64,000 nt of DNA, from positions 119,415 to 183,414 of the forward strand of contig NZ_FMHI01000014.1 in NCBI RefSeq assembly GCF_900090145.1, read 5' to 3'. Below are positions 1-9,965 of the stretch, piece after piece. The notes under the pieces are model-generated. The model was not told where the DNA came from, ran no database searches, and saw only the letters and a program-made list of their open reading frames with translations. Numbering within the stretch: position 1 is the stretch's first letter; the number at the start of each line of letters is the position of its first letter. Both the position numbers and the translations under genes were made by a program. The DNA comes from Streptomyces sp. WMMB 322 (lineage in GTDB: Bacteria; Actinomycetota; Actinomycetes; Streptomycetales; Streptomycetaceae).

Positions 1-245
1 GAGAGCTCGCCGATGAGCTCACCGGGGCCCAGCACGGCCAGCATGTTCTCCCGGCCGTCAGGGGAGGTGCGGTGGAGCTTGACCTTCCCTTCGGTGACTA
101 CATAGAGACGGTCGCCCGGGTCGCCCTCGTGAAAGAGGGCCTCACTTCGCGCGAGCGTGGTCTCCGACATGGAGGCGCGCAGCTCAGCGGCTTGCTCCTC
201 ATCGAGCGCCGCGAAGAGCGGGGCGCGCCGCAGAACGTCGTCCAC
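1..245 (-). CDS. crp: Crp/Fnr-family cAMP receptor-like regulator (N-terminal part, runs off left edge)
   Basis: Reverse-strand reading from a GTG at 243-245 with a strong AAGGAGAG ribosome site just upstream gives 81 codons of a cyclic-nucleotide-binding domain. After VDDVLRRAPLF come the jelly-roll motifs HEGDPGDRLYVVTEGKVKL and GENMLAVLGPGE-like beta strands. The helix-turn-helix half lies outside the window. In Streptomyces a Crp of this type next to an endonuclease III gene controls germination, development and antibiotic production as a DNA-binding global regulator. A Crp-type palindrome (GTG-N8-CAC, 490-503) in the shared upstream region could serve autoregulation. The family call rests on the N-terminal domain and on adjacency to nth. 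Confidence 0.9.
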   Translation of the reverse strand, partial: MDDVLRRAPLFAALDEEQAAELRASMSETTLARSEALFHEGDPGDRLYVVTEGKVKLHRTSPDGRENMLAVLGPGELIGEL

Positions 246-670
246 GAGTTCTCTCCTTGTCGACCTAGCCCAATGGGGGTCCCAGGGGCCTCACAAGGCT
301 CCCATGGGCCGAGGGGCGGCGTCTCCCCAGGCCCAGGGCAACCTCAGGTCCGTGAGCCCGAGGGATGTGGCCTTCCCTGACCCGAAGGTCCGAGGGCCGG
401 CCGCCCCGGGCCGCCGAGCCCAGGGTTGGGGCCTCCCCAGGCCCCCGGGCCGGGGGACCTCGAACCCCATGATGCCGGACGGTGAAACAGTGCGATCAAT
501 CACAAGTTTGACGCACGCTCCCGAGTTCCCGAAGGCAGGGGGCCGATCGGAGCCCGGAATCGTCTTCGTGCGGGGCGGATGTCAGCGGGCCCCTCTACGC
601 TGGCCGGGTGTCAGTGAGCCCGTGATGCCCCGGTGAGCGCACGCAGAGCGGGGCCGTACGGGGGACCGCG
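246..670. promoter_or_regulatory. crp-nth divergent intergenic region with a Crp-like site
   Basis: 425 bases without a convincing gene between the divergent crp and nth starts. Most of it is GC-rich with short imperfect inverted repeats (for example around 283-318 and 430-456). Positions 480-515 are less GC-rich and hold GTGCGATCAATCAC at 490-503, a GTG-N8-CAC arrangement that fits the half-site spacing of Crp boxes (TGTGA-N6-TCACA). A TTTGAC at 507-512 could be a rightward -35, but no good -10 follows. Binding is inferred from sequence only. Confidence 0.4.
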
Positions 671-1777
671 ATGGGAGATTCCGCTGTGGGCGAACAGGAG
701 CCCCTCGACAGGGCAAGCCGGACAAAGGGGTCCGTTGCTGCCTCCGCCGACGATGTGACGCCGGCAACCGGAAGCACCGGCAAGCCCGCGAAGAAGACCG
801 CGGCCGGGAAGGCGGCGGCCGGGACGGCCGCGCCCGCGAAGGCTGCGTCCGGGAAGGCTGCGTCCGGGAAGGCTGCTCCGAGAAAGAGCCCGGCGAAGGC
901 CGCCCCGGCGAAGAAGGGCGCCCCGGCGAAGAAGGGTGCCCCGAAGAAGGCGCCGGGGAAGCCCGAGTCCCACCTCGCCAAGGTCCGCCGTGCCCGCCGC
1001 ATCAACCGCGAGCTGGCCGACGTGTACTACTACGCGCACCCCGAGCTCGACTTCGAGAACCCCTACCAGCTGCTGGTCGCCACGGTCCTCTCCGCCCAGA
1101 CCACCGACCTGCGGGTCAACCAGACGACGCCCGCGCTCTTCGCCGCCTACCCCACTCCCGAGGACATGGCGGCCGCCGACCCGGAGAAGCTGGAGGAGCT
1201 GCTGCGCCCCACCGGCTTCTTCCGGGCCAAGGCCAAGTCCGTGCTCGGGCTGTCGGCAGCGATCCGCGACAGGTTCGGCGGTGAAGTGCCGGGCAACATA
1301 AAGGACTTGGTGTCGCTGCCGGGCGTCGGGCGCAAGACCGCGTTCGTCGTGCTGGGCAATGCCTTCGGCGTCCCCGGGCTGACGGTCGACACCCACTTCG
1401 GCCGCCTCGTGCGCCGGTGGAAGCTCACGGAGCAGACGGACGCGGACAAGGTCGAGGCCGAGATCGCCGAGATCATCCCCAAGAGCGAGTGGACGATGTT
1501 CTCGCACCGGACGATCTTCCACGGCCGACGCATCTGCCACTCCCGAAAGCCGGCCTGCGGTGCCTGCCCCATCGCGCAGCTGTGCCCCTCGTACGGCGAG
1601 GGCGAGCTCGACCCGGAGAAGGCGAGGAAACTGCTGAAGTACGAGATGGGCGGGCTGCCCGGCCAGCGCCTGAAGCCTCCGGCCGACTACCCGGGCCGCC
1701 CGGCGCCGCCGCTCGGCGCAAACGGGAACGGCACCGGCGGAGCCGACGGGAACGGCACCGGCGGAGCCGCCCGGTGA
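671..1777 (+). CDS. nth: Endonuclease III (DNA glycosylase/AP lyase) with a lysine/alanine-rich N-terminal tail
   Basis: Base-excision-repair glycosylase for oxidised pyrimidines. The helix-hairpin-helix LPGVGRKTA spans residues about 216-224, with the catalytic lysine at about 222. The catalytic aspartate is in VDTH at about 240. Four cysteines near residues 288-306, spaced C-x6-C-x2-C-x5-C, form the [4Fe-4S] loop. At 368 residues it is far longer than the E. coli enzyme (211). Residues 35-100 are a histone-H1-like tail of Lys, Ala and Pro (PAKK, PAKKGA repeats), and the C-terminus ends in a Gly/Asn repeat. The ATG at 671 is preceded by GGGGGA; a start further inside would remove the tail. 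Its stop overlaps the next gene's GTG, so the two are co-transcribed. Confidence 0.93.
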   Translation: MGDSAVGEQEPLDRASRTKGSVAASADDVTPATGSTGKPAKKTAAGKAAAGTAAPAKAASGKAASGKAAPRKSPAKAAPAKKGAPAKKGAPKKAPGKPESHLAKVRRARRINRELADVYYYAHPELDFENPYQLLVATVLSAQTTDLRVNQTTPALFAAYPTPEDMAAADPEKLEELLRPTGFFRAKAKSVLGLSAAIRDRFGGEVPGNIKDLVSLPGVGRKTAFVVLGNAFGVPGLTVDTHFGRLVRRWKLTEQTDADKVEAEIAEIIPKSEWTMFSHRTIFHGRRICHSRKPACGACPIAQLCPSYGEGELDPEKARKLLKYEMGGLPGQRLKPPADYPGRPAPPLGANGNGTGGADGNGTGGAAR

Positions 1778-2499
1778 CCGGTCCCCCCGCGGGTTCGCGT
1801 ACGCGTGCCGCCTGCGACGGCTCGTCCGCCGGTCCCCCCGTCCACTTCAGCGACCGCGGTCTGCCGGCCTGGCTCGCGCCCGTCGCCAAGGTGGCGGCCT
1901 CGGTCGAGCCGCGTCAGCTGAGCCGGTTCCTGCCGCCCGACGACGGAGCGGGGCGGCCGTCTGCGGTGCTCGTGCTGTTCGGTGAGGGAGCCGACGGGCC
2001 CGAACTGCTGCTCATGGAGCGGGCGTCCAGCCTCCGCTCGCACGCCGGCCAGCCGTCCTTCCCCGGCGGCGCGATCGACCCGGAGGACGGTGATCCGGAA
2101 GGCGAGGGGCGGCTGCGGGCGGCGCTGCGGGAGGCCGAGGAGGAGACGGGCCTCGACCCGTCAGGCGTGCAGATCTTCGCGACGCTGCCGGCGCTCTACA
2201 TTCCGGTGAGCGATTTCGTCGTCACGCCCGTCCTCGCGTGGTGGCGGCGCCCCACGCCCGTGGCGCCCGTGGACCCGGCCGAGACGGCGAGGGTCTTCAC
2301 CGTCCCCGTCTCGGAGCTGACCGACCCGGGAAACCGCGCGATGGCCGTCCACCCCTCCGGCTACACCGGCCCGGCGTTCAACGTGGGGCCGGCCCTGGTG
2401 TGGGGTTTCACGGCGGGGGTCATCGACCGGCTGCTGCACTACTCGGGCTGGGAACAGCCCTGGGACCGCGAGCGGCGCGTCCCGATCGACGGCACGTGA
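1774..2499 (+). CDS. Nudix hydrolase, CoA pyrophosphatase type
   Basis: 241-residue protein whose GTG start overlaps the nth stop (GTGA), so it is translationally coupled to nth. It has the UPF0035 signature LRSHAGQPSFPGG at residues 87-99, followed by the Nudix catalytic helix REAEEETG at 119-126 with the metal-binding glutamates. This combination is typical of NudL/PCD1-like enzymes that cleave coenzyme A to 3',5'-ADP and phosphopantetheine. Substrate is inferred from the signature; another nucleoside-diphosphate derivative is possible. Pairing with a DNA-repair glycosylase suggests a housecleaning operon. The first 40 residues are low-complexity and probably disordered. Confidence 0.85.
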   Translation: MTGPPAGSRTRAACDGSSAGPPVHFSDRGLPAWLAPVAKVAASVEPRQLSRFLPPDDGAGRPSAVLVLFGEGADGPELLLMERASSLRSHAGQPSFPGGAIDPEDGDPEGEGRLRAALREAEEETGLDPSGVQIFATLPALYIPVSDFVVTPVLAWWRRPTPVAPVDPAETARVFTVPVSELTDPGNRAMAVHPSGYTGPAFNVGPALVWGFTAGVIDRLLHYSGWEQPWDRERRVPIDGT

Positions 2500-2523
2500 G
2501 GTAACCGGCACATGATGACGACG

Positions 2524-2601
2524 CCCGCACATGACGATGCCGGAACATGACGAACCGGCGCCTGACGATGCCCGCACATGACGATGCCGGAACATGACGA
2601 A
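2524..2601. repeat. 31-bp direct repeat rich in CATGACGA
   Basis: Two identical 31-bp copies start at 2524 and 2571 (period 47). Both contain ACATGACGATGCC and GGAACATGACGA, and the spacer adds another TGACGATG. ATGACGA-type words continue on both sides (about 2512-2602). The repeat fills the gap between the Nudix gene and the MarP-like gene. Confidence 0.75.
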
Positions 2602-2708
2602 GCCGATGCGCGCGCGCCGGGCCCTTCGGCGCATCACCGGGGCCGCCGCGCGCATCCGATCGGACCGTGGCGGATCGTCTCCTCCGCCCCCATGAGACCC
2701 TGCCTCCC

Positions 2709-3908
2709 GTGAACGCCCTGGACTTTGTGCTCCTGCTTGCCGCCGTCTGGTTCGCCGTCATCGGATACCGGCAGGGCTTTGTCGTCGGAATTCTGTCCGT
2801 GGCCGGCTTCCTCGGCGGCGGGCTCGTGGCGATCCTCGTGCTGCCACCGCTGTGGAACGGGCTGACGGACGGCACCCCGCCCGGGGCCTTCGGCGTGATC
2901 GCGGCGGTCGTCATCGTCATCGTCTGCGCGTCCGTGGGCCAGGCGTTCACCACCCACCTCGGCAACAAGCTGCGGCAGCACATCACGTGGTCGCCGGCGC
3001 GTGCCGTGGACGCCACGGGCGGCGCGCTCGTCAACGTGCTCGCGATGCTGCTCGTGGCCTGGTTCATCGGTTCGGCGCTGGCGGGTTCGGCGCTGCCGAC
3101 GGTCAGCAAGGAGGTGCGCAACTCCAGCGTGCTGCTGGGGGTTTCGCGGGTGCTGCCGCCGGCGGCCGACAGCTGGTTCAACGAGTTCTCCTCGACGCTC
3201 GCGCGGAACGGGCTCCCGCAGGTCTTCTCGCCCTTCTCCAACGAGCCGATCCGGGCGGTGCCCGCGCCCGACCCGAAGCTGGCGAAGAGCCAGGCCGTGT
3301 CCGAGGCGAGGCGCAGCATCGCGAAGGTCGTGGGCAGCGCAACGCGTTGCGGAAAGGTTCTGGAGGGCACCGGTTTCGTCTTCGCCCCGCACCGGGTCAT
3401 GACGAACGCGCACGTGGTGGGCGGCGTCAAGGACCCGACGGTGCAGATGGGCGGGGTGGGCCGCATCCACGACGCGCGGATCGTCCTCTACGACCCGGAC
3501 CGGGACATCGCCGTGCTGGACGTTCCGACGCTCCAGGCCCCCGCCCTCGAGTTCGAGCGGAAGGATGCCGGCCGGGGTGACGGCGCCATCGTCGCGGGCT
3601 TCCCGGAGAACGGCGGCTTCGACGTGCGTTCGGCACGCGTACGGGACCGCGTCGAGGCCGACGGTCCGGACATCTACCACCAGGACAGGGTCCGCCGCGA
3701 CATCTACTCCCTGTACGCGACGGTCCGCCAGGGCAACTCCGGCGGTCCGCTGCTCACGCCCGAAGGCAAGGTCTACGGCGTCATCTTCGCCAAGTCGCTC
3801 GACAACTCCCGTACGGGATACGCGCTCACGGCGGACGAGGTCCGCAGCGACGCGCAGCGCGGCCGGGCCGCCGAACGGCAGGCCGACAGCCAGGGCTGCG
3901 CGATGTGA
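2709..3908 (+). CDS. MarP-like membrane-anchored trypsin-type serine protease (CvpA-like N-terminus)
   Basis: The N-terminal third has about four hydrophobic segments starting VNALDFVLLLAAVWF, followed by GYRQGFVVG, as in CvpA/MarP proteins. A trypsin-like domain follows with the full triad: His in TNAHVVGG (residue 235), Asp in DRDIAVLD (266) and Ser in QGNSGGPLL (344). Known MarP of Mycobacterium tuberculosis is an extracytoplasmic protease for acid and oxidative stress that cleaves a peptidoglycan hydrolase; the same envelope role is inferred here. Start: GTG at 2709 fits the family N-terminus; an in-frame GTG at 2667 would add 14 residues; neither has a clear ribosome site. Length is 399 residues, as usual for the family. 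Confidence 0.85.
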   Translation: MNALDFVLLLAAVWFAVIGYRQGFVVGILSVAGFLGGGLVAILVLPPLWNGLTDGTPPGAFGVIAAVVIVIVCASVGQAFTTHLGNKLRQHITWSPARAVDATGGALVNVLAMLLVAWFIGSALAGSALPTVSKEVRNSSVLLGVSRVLPPAADSWFNEFSSTLARNGLPQVFSPFSNEPIRAVPAPDPKLAKSQAVSEARRSIAKVVGSATRCGKVLEGTGFVFAPHRVMTNAHVVGGVKDPTVQMGGVGRIHDARIVLYDPDRDIAVLDVPTLQAPALEFERKDAGRGDGAIVAGFPENGGFDVRSARVRDRVEADGPDIYHQDRVRRDIYSLYATVRQGNSGGPLLTPEGKVYGVIFAKSLDNSRTGYALTADEVRSDAQRGRAAERQADSQGCAM

Positions 3909-3983
3909 GCGGGTGCCGACGCGCGCAGCACGCACCGCGGGATGCGCGGGCGGGCGCGACGGGGAGCGCGAGTGCGGACGTCC

Positions 3984-4172
3984 TCAGCCGCGCGAGTGCC
4001 GCAGCCGTGCTCCGACCCAGCGTGCTCTTCGGCTGAGCAGACTGGGAATTCCGGGCTCGGCGGCTTCGCCGAGTCTGTCGGATCGTAAGCGCCACATGCG
4101 CTGCCCGGGGATCAGCCCCCTCCGCCCGCTGCGGCCACCTGTCTGGTCACGGTAGTCGTGCATCCAGCCCAT
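3984..4172 (-). CDS. Small basic protein of unknown function (62 aa), tentative
   Basis: A short reverse-strand frame, MGWMHDYRDQ to RLRHSRG, is rich in Arg and Trp and contains GQRMWRLRSDRLGE. Its base composition by codon position looks coding-like, and no larger gene covers the region, which lies between the MarP-like gene and the leftward hydrolase. I see no strong Shine-Dalgarno and no domain. It could be a conserved small Streptomyces protein or chance. Confidence 0.35.
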   Translation of the reverse strand: MGWMHDYRDQTGGRSGRRGLIPGQRMWRLRSDRLGEAAEPGIPSLLSRRARWVGARLRHSRG

Positions 4173-4403
4173 ACTGCGGAATCTGCCCCGAACCGTGGTC
4201 CGTAATCGTCTGACGGTCCATCAAGCGCCTATGCATCCGGCACGTGTTGCCCGTGTTGACGACGTCGGCGCGCGATGCACCCGGTCACGCGCGCGGCGGC
4301 CGGGCCGGCGGCCGGGCTCGTGGGTCGCGCCCGGCGGCCGGAGCGGTCGAGCCCGGCGAGCGGGCCGGCGGTCGAAGTCGGCCGTCGGCCTCAGCCGTCG
4401 GGC

Positions 4404-5342
4404 TCAGCGGTCGGGCTCCGGGTCCTTGAGCCAGCCGATGAGTTCCGAGGAGAAGGCCGCGGGGTCCTCCTCGTGCGGCCAGTGGCCGACCCCGTCGAAC
4501 AGCCGCCAGCGGTACGGCGCTTCGACGTACTGTCCCGACCCTGCTGAACTGCGAGTGCGCAGCACGGGGTCCAGCGCTCCTTGCATCTGCATCGTCGGCA
4601 CCCGCACCGGCCGCTTCATGCGGCGGTTGAACTGGATGCCGTCCGGCCGCGCCATCGACCGCACCAGCCAGCGGTAGGGCTCGACCGAGCAGTGCGCCGT
4701 GGACGGCACGCACATGGCCTGCTCGTACCGTGCGACGGCCTGGTGCGCGTCGGGCTGTTCGAGGAACCGGGGCCCGGCCCACCCACGTACCAGTTTGCCG
4801 ACCAACTCGCCGCCATTGGCGGTCAGTTGACGCTCCGGGACGAACGGCCGCTGAAAACCCCACACGTAGGAGCCCGCCTTGGTCTGCCGCATGTCCTTGA
4901 GCATCGCCGCCCGCCAGCGCCGCGGGTGCGGCATCGCGGAGACAGCGAGACGCCGTATGAGCTTGGGCCGCATCACGGCGGCGGTCCAAGCGAGATAGCC
5001 GCCCAAGTCGTGCCCCACGAGCGCCGCATCGGGCTCGCCGAGCGAGCGGATGACGCCGGTGACGTCGAGCGCGAGATTGGCCGGGTCGTAACCGCGGGGC
5101 GTGCGGTCGCTGCCGCCCACGCCGCGCAGATCCATCGCCACGGCGCGGAATCCCGCCTCGGCCAGGGCCGTCAGCTGGTGCCGCCACGTCCACCAGTACT
5201 GCGGGAAGCCGTGCAGCAGCAGCACGAGAGGACCGTCACCCATCTCAGCGATGTGGAAGCGGGCGCCGTTCGCCGCCACGTCCCGGTGTGTCCAGGGGCC
5301 TTCGGGACGGATCAGATTCGCTGGGCCTGCTGGATGGGTCAT
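4404..5342 (-). CDS. Alpha/beta hydrolase, epoxide hydrolase-like
   Basis: 312 residues. The oxyanion motif HGFP is at residues 44-47, the nucleophile elbow GHDLGG has Asp at 112 rather than Ser, and the catalytic His lies in GVGHWPHEED (His 287). An aspartate nucleophile with HGxP is characteristic of soluble epoxide hydrolases and haloalkane dehalogenases, which form an alkyl-enzyme ester; HGFPQYWWTWR favours epoxide hydrolase. Substrate unknown. There is no signal peptide, so it is cytoplasmic. It lies 85 bp downstream of the holin-family gene on the same strand, possibly one transcript. Confidence 0.85.
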   Translation of the reverse strand: MTHPAGPANLIRPEGPWTHRDVAANGARFHIAEMGDGPLVLLLHGFPQYWWTWRHQLTALAEAGFRAVAMDLRGVGGSDRTPRGYDPANLALDVTGVIRSLGEPDAALVGHDLGGYLAWTAAVMRPKLIRRLAVSAMPHPRRWRAAMLKDMRQTKAGSYVWGFQRPFVPERQLTANGGELVGKLVRGWAGPRFLEQPDAHQAVARYEQAMCVPSTAHCSVEPYRWLVRSMARPDGIQFNRRMKRPVRVPTMQMQGALDPVLRTRSSAGSGQYVEAPYRWRLFDGVGHWPHEEDPAAFSSELIGWLKDPEPDR

Positions 5343-5427
5343 GCGGATGAGCCTGTCACACTTCGGGCGGCTTCCACGCCGCGCTCGTCCGGCGAGGGCG
5401 GCGTCCCCGAGGCCGTCCGGTGGGACC

Positions 5428-5913
5428 TCACACGGCGGGGGTGCGCTCCGGCTGCTTCTGCGGGCCTGGGCCGTTCTGTTCGAGAGCGGTCTGCCCGGCG
5501 GCGCTCCTGTGCGTGCGCGGATGGGGCTTGGCGCGCGAGAGCACCGTTGCCGTCTCCTTCGCGGAGGCGATCGACTTCTCCGGGGGCTTGATCCGCTTGA
5601 ACTTCCGCATCGCCAGCAACAGAAGGATCAGCGCGAGGAAGATGTACGCGCCCCCCACGATCAGGAACGACCAGGCCAGCCCGAGGCCCAGGTTGTGGAT
5701 GCCGTAGGCCGCGGCGAAGCTCAGCACCGGCAACGAGAAGAGCACCAGCACGCCGGCGACCGTCGCGGCGCCCCCGCCCACGATGCCCCGCTTCACGTCC
5801 TGCCTGATCTCGGCCTTGGCCAGCGCGATCTCGTCGTGGACGAGTTCGGACAGCTCGGTGGTGGCCGCGGCGACCAACTGGCCGAGACTGCGGCCGTCGT
5901 CGGCAGAACTCAT
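5428..5913 (-). CDS. Phage holin-superfamily (Actinobacterial holin III, PF07332-type) membrane protein
   Basis: 161 residues. The start MSSADDGRSLGQLVAAAT leads into a charged amphipathic helix (LSELVHDEIALAKAEIR). Two transmembrane segments follow at about residues 48-75 and 80-105, then a basic low-complexity tail ending QKQPERTPAV. This architecture matches chromosomal holin-superfamily proteins common in Streptomyces, which are not tied to prophages; true function is unknown. No phage genes are nearby. An ATG start with a nearby GGGAGA ribosome site supports the call. Confidence 0.8.
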   Translation of the reverse strand: MSSADDGRSLGQLVAAATTELSELVHDEIALAKAEIRQDVKRGIVGGGAATVAGVLVLFSLPVLSFAAAYGIHNLGLGLAWSFLIVGGAYIFLALILLLLAMRKFKRIKPPEKSIASAKETATVLSRAKPHPRTHRSAAGQTALEQNGPGPQKQPERTPAV

Positions 5914-6190
5914 CGTGTCTCCCTCTCCGTCTGTGCGTCGGTCACGGCCGGGACCCGGCCTCGCGGGCCTGTGAACGTCCCCGCCCCGTCCGTCCGATCA
6001 TGCCGGACCATCGTGCGGCACGTGTGCCCAGGAGGCCACTGCGACAAGCGCCGTCGGTCGTCCCGGTGTTGACGAAGCGTACGGCCGGCGGCGGTCCGGA
6101 GCGCGAACCTCGGAGAAGAGACGCCTCCCGGGAGAAGAGTCCCGGTCCCGGGAGAAGACGAGCCTCGCGGGAGCACACCGGTGGAACGCG

Positions 6191-6223
6191 GGAGGGGCAC
6201 CCGGCGGTGCCGGATGCCCCTCC
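6191..6223 (-). terminator. Hairpin terminator downstream of acs
   Basis: A 9-bp outer stem (GGAGGGGCA 6191-6199 with TGCCCCTCC 6215-6223) encloses a second 5-bp stem CCGGC/GCCGG with a 3-nt loop. It lies about 50 bp after the acs stop on the reverse strand, with no U-run, as is usual for Streptomyces terminators. Confidence 0.7.
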
Positions 6224-6271
6224 TCGACGACCGGACACCTCAGGAGCGTCCTCGCTGCCGCCGTAGGCCGG

Positions 6272-8236
<1,965 letters not shown>

Positions 8237-8330
8237 GACATCTCCCTTTCCCAGGGTGTCTGTTGTGTCCCGGTCCAAGATCCCGATGCTGCCCGGACCT
8301 TGGACTCCGGGCCTAGCTCATCAGCCGTTG

Positions 8331-8349
8331 AGCCCTTGTGACAAGGGCT
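8331..8349. promoter_or_regulatory. Perfect 19-bp palindrome between acs and the deacetylase gene
   Basis: AGCCCTTGT-G-ACAAGGGCT: two 9-bp arms around one central base, 95 bp upstream of the acs start codon. The word GTGACAA recurs 13 bp downstream (8351-8357). On the acs strand, TTGTCA within the palindrome could be a -35. It looks like an operator for a dimeric regulator; the regulator is not identifiable from sequence. Confidence 0.55.
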
Positions 8350-8358
8350 GGTGACAAA

Positions 8359-8374
8359 ATTGGTTTAGACCTGT
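8359..8374. promoter_or_regulatory. DasR-responsive element (dre)-like site
   Basis: ATTGGTTTAGACCTGT matches 12 of 16 positions of the DasR consensus AGTGGTCTAGACCACT, including the GGT-TAGACC core. DasR is the GntR-family repressor of GlcNAc and chitin metabolism in Streptomyces. The site lies between acs (123 bp to its start) and the polysaccharide-deacetylase-like gene (228 bp). Binding is inferred. Confidence 0.45.
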
Positions 8375-8601
8375 CATGGACGCGCTCGCCCCCCGCCCGG
8401 GCCCGTGCCGGCGGCCGCGGCGGTGCACGTGGAGGGTCGGTGCCGCCGCTCCGGGGAGTGCCACTCACTATGCGCCCGCGGGGTGAAGAAATCACCCCAC
8501 GGCCCCACCCGACTTGCCCGTTCTGTCAGCAATGCGAGCTTTGAATCACGTACCGGAGTCGATCCGCTACGCAGTGACATCGACAAGGGTGAGGTGATCC
8601 G

Positions 8602-9837
8602 ATGACAGCCACGCGACGGTGGCTCGTGGGCATATCGGCGGGCATGGCGCTCACCACGGTGATGAGCGGCTGCGCCGGCGACACCACACGTGGCCCGGAA
8701 GGCCAGGGCCACTCGGCGCCCGAGGAGAAGCCCGAGCAGCAGGCCCGCGTCATCGGGGACGGTTCGACCTCCATAACCGGCCGGCAGCCCAACCAGCCGG
8801 TCCCCAGGAAGCTCCGCAAGGGCAAGAAGCCGCCGCAGTTCGTGGTCTTCTCCTGGGACGGAGCAGGCGAGGACGGCAAGAAGCTCTTCTCCCGGTTCCG
8901 CAAGGCGGGGAAGCGCTACGGCGCCTCCCAGTCGTTCTTCCTCAGCGGCATATACGCCCTGCCGGAGGCCAAGGCCCGCCGCTACTCGCCCCCGGGCCAC
9001 GATGTCGGCGCCTCCGACATCGGCTACCTGAAGGACGAGAACATACGGGCCACCATTCGCGAGGTGCGCAAGGCGTGGCTCCAGGGCAACGAGATAGGCA
9101 CCCACTTCAACGGCCACTTCTGCGGCTCCAAGGGTGTCGGCACCTGGTCCGAGGACCAGTGGAAGAGCGAGATACGCCAGGCCAAGTGGTTCGTGAAGAA
9201 CTGGAAGACGACCACGGGCTTCAAGCGCGAGGATCCCCTTCCCTTCGACTACGACAGGGAACTCATAGGTGGACGCACCCCCTGCCTCCAGGGCCAGGAG
9301 AACCTCCTGCGGGCAGCCAAGAAGATGGGGTTCCGCTACGACTCCAGCGGCAACGGAACCCAGGTCTGGCCCGGGAAGAAGAGCGGCCTGTGGGACCTGC
9401 CGCTGCAGGAAGTCCCCATGCCGGGGCGCAAGTTCGAGACTCTCTCCATGGACTACAACTTCCTGGCGAACCAGTCTGGAACCGTGCAGGGCCCCTCCGC
9501 CAAGCATGCGGCCTACGGCCGTCAGATGCGTGACGGCCTCATGAAGGGCTTCGAACGCGCCTACAAGGGCAACCGCGCGCCGATGATCATCGGCAACCAC
9601 TTCGAGAACTGGAACGGCGGCGTCTACATGGATGCTGTCGAGGACGTCATGAAGTCGGTCTGCCTCAAGCGCGACGTGCGCTGCGTCTCGTTCAGACAGC
9701 TCGTCAACTGGCTCGACAAGCAGGACCCGAAGGTGCTGGCCAAGATGCGCACACTGGGTGTCGGCGAGCGTCCCGAGGACGGCTGGGAGTCCTTCCTCAC
9801 CAAGCGCACGAAGAGCAAGAGGCTGCTCTCCGACTGA
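8602..9837 (+). CDS. Secreted lipoprotein, polysaccharide deacetylase-like
   Basis: 411 residues with a lipoprotein signal peptide; lipobox VMSGC with Cys 24. The mature part carries NodB-like features: an aspartate in FSWDGAGE (Asp 86) and a His-x3-His metal pair in GTHFNGHF (His 168, His 172). It is therefore probably a membrane-anchored extracellular metal-dependent deacetylase acting on chitin-like or cell-wall polysaccharide, though the fold is divergent and the substrate is not shown. The ribosome site GGTGAGGTGA precedes ATG 8602. Divergent from acs, with a DasR-like element between, so acetate released outside could be activated by Acs. Confidence 0.75.
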   Translation: MTATRRWLVGISAGMALTTVMSGCAGDTTRGPEGQGHSAPEEKPEQQARVIGDGSTSITGRQPNQPVPRKLRKGKKPPQFVVFSWDGAGEDGKKLFSRFRKAGKRYGASQSFFLSGIYALPEAKARRYSPPGHDVGASDIGYLKDENIRATIREVRKAWLQGNEIGTHFNGHFCGSKGVGTWSEDQWKSEIRQAKWFVKNWKTTTGFKREDPLPFDYDRELIGGRTPCLQGQENLLRAAKKMGFRYDSSGNGTQVWPGKKSGLWDLPLQEVPMPGRKFETLSMDYNFLANQSGTVQGPSAKHAAYGRQMRDGLMKGFERAYKGNRAPMIIGNHFENWNGGVYMDAVEDVMKSVCLKRDVRCVSFRQLVNWLDKQDPKVLAKMRTLGVGERPEDGWESFLTKRTKSKRLLSD

Positions 9838-9873
9838 CGGGGTGCACGCCTCCGGCGCCCGTCCGGCGGGCAC

Positions 9874-9911
9874 GGCCGTGGGCGGAGGGTCCTCAACCTC
9901 CGCCCACGGCC
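9874..9911. terminator. Bidirectional terminator between convergent genes
   Basis: Perfect 15-bp stem: 9874-9888 pairs with 9897-9911 around an 8-nt loop. It sits between the deacetylase gene (ends 9837) and the leftward ATPase gene (ends 9966) and can serve both. Confidence 0.85.
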
Positions 9912-9965
9912 TGTGCGTCGGGGGCGGCTCCCGACCGGGTTCCCTCCGGCCGGACAGGACGCGGC

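Noticed and set aside
5428..5913. Prophage remnant suggested by a holin-family protein
   Set aside because: No integrase, capsid, lysin or att sites; this holin superfamily is a normal chromosomal family in Streptomyces.
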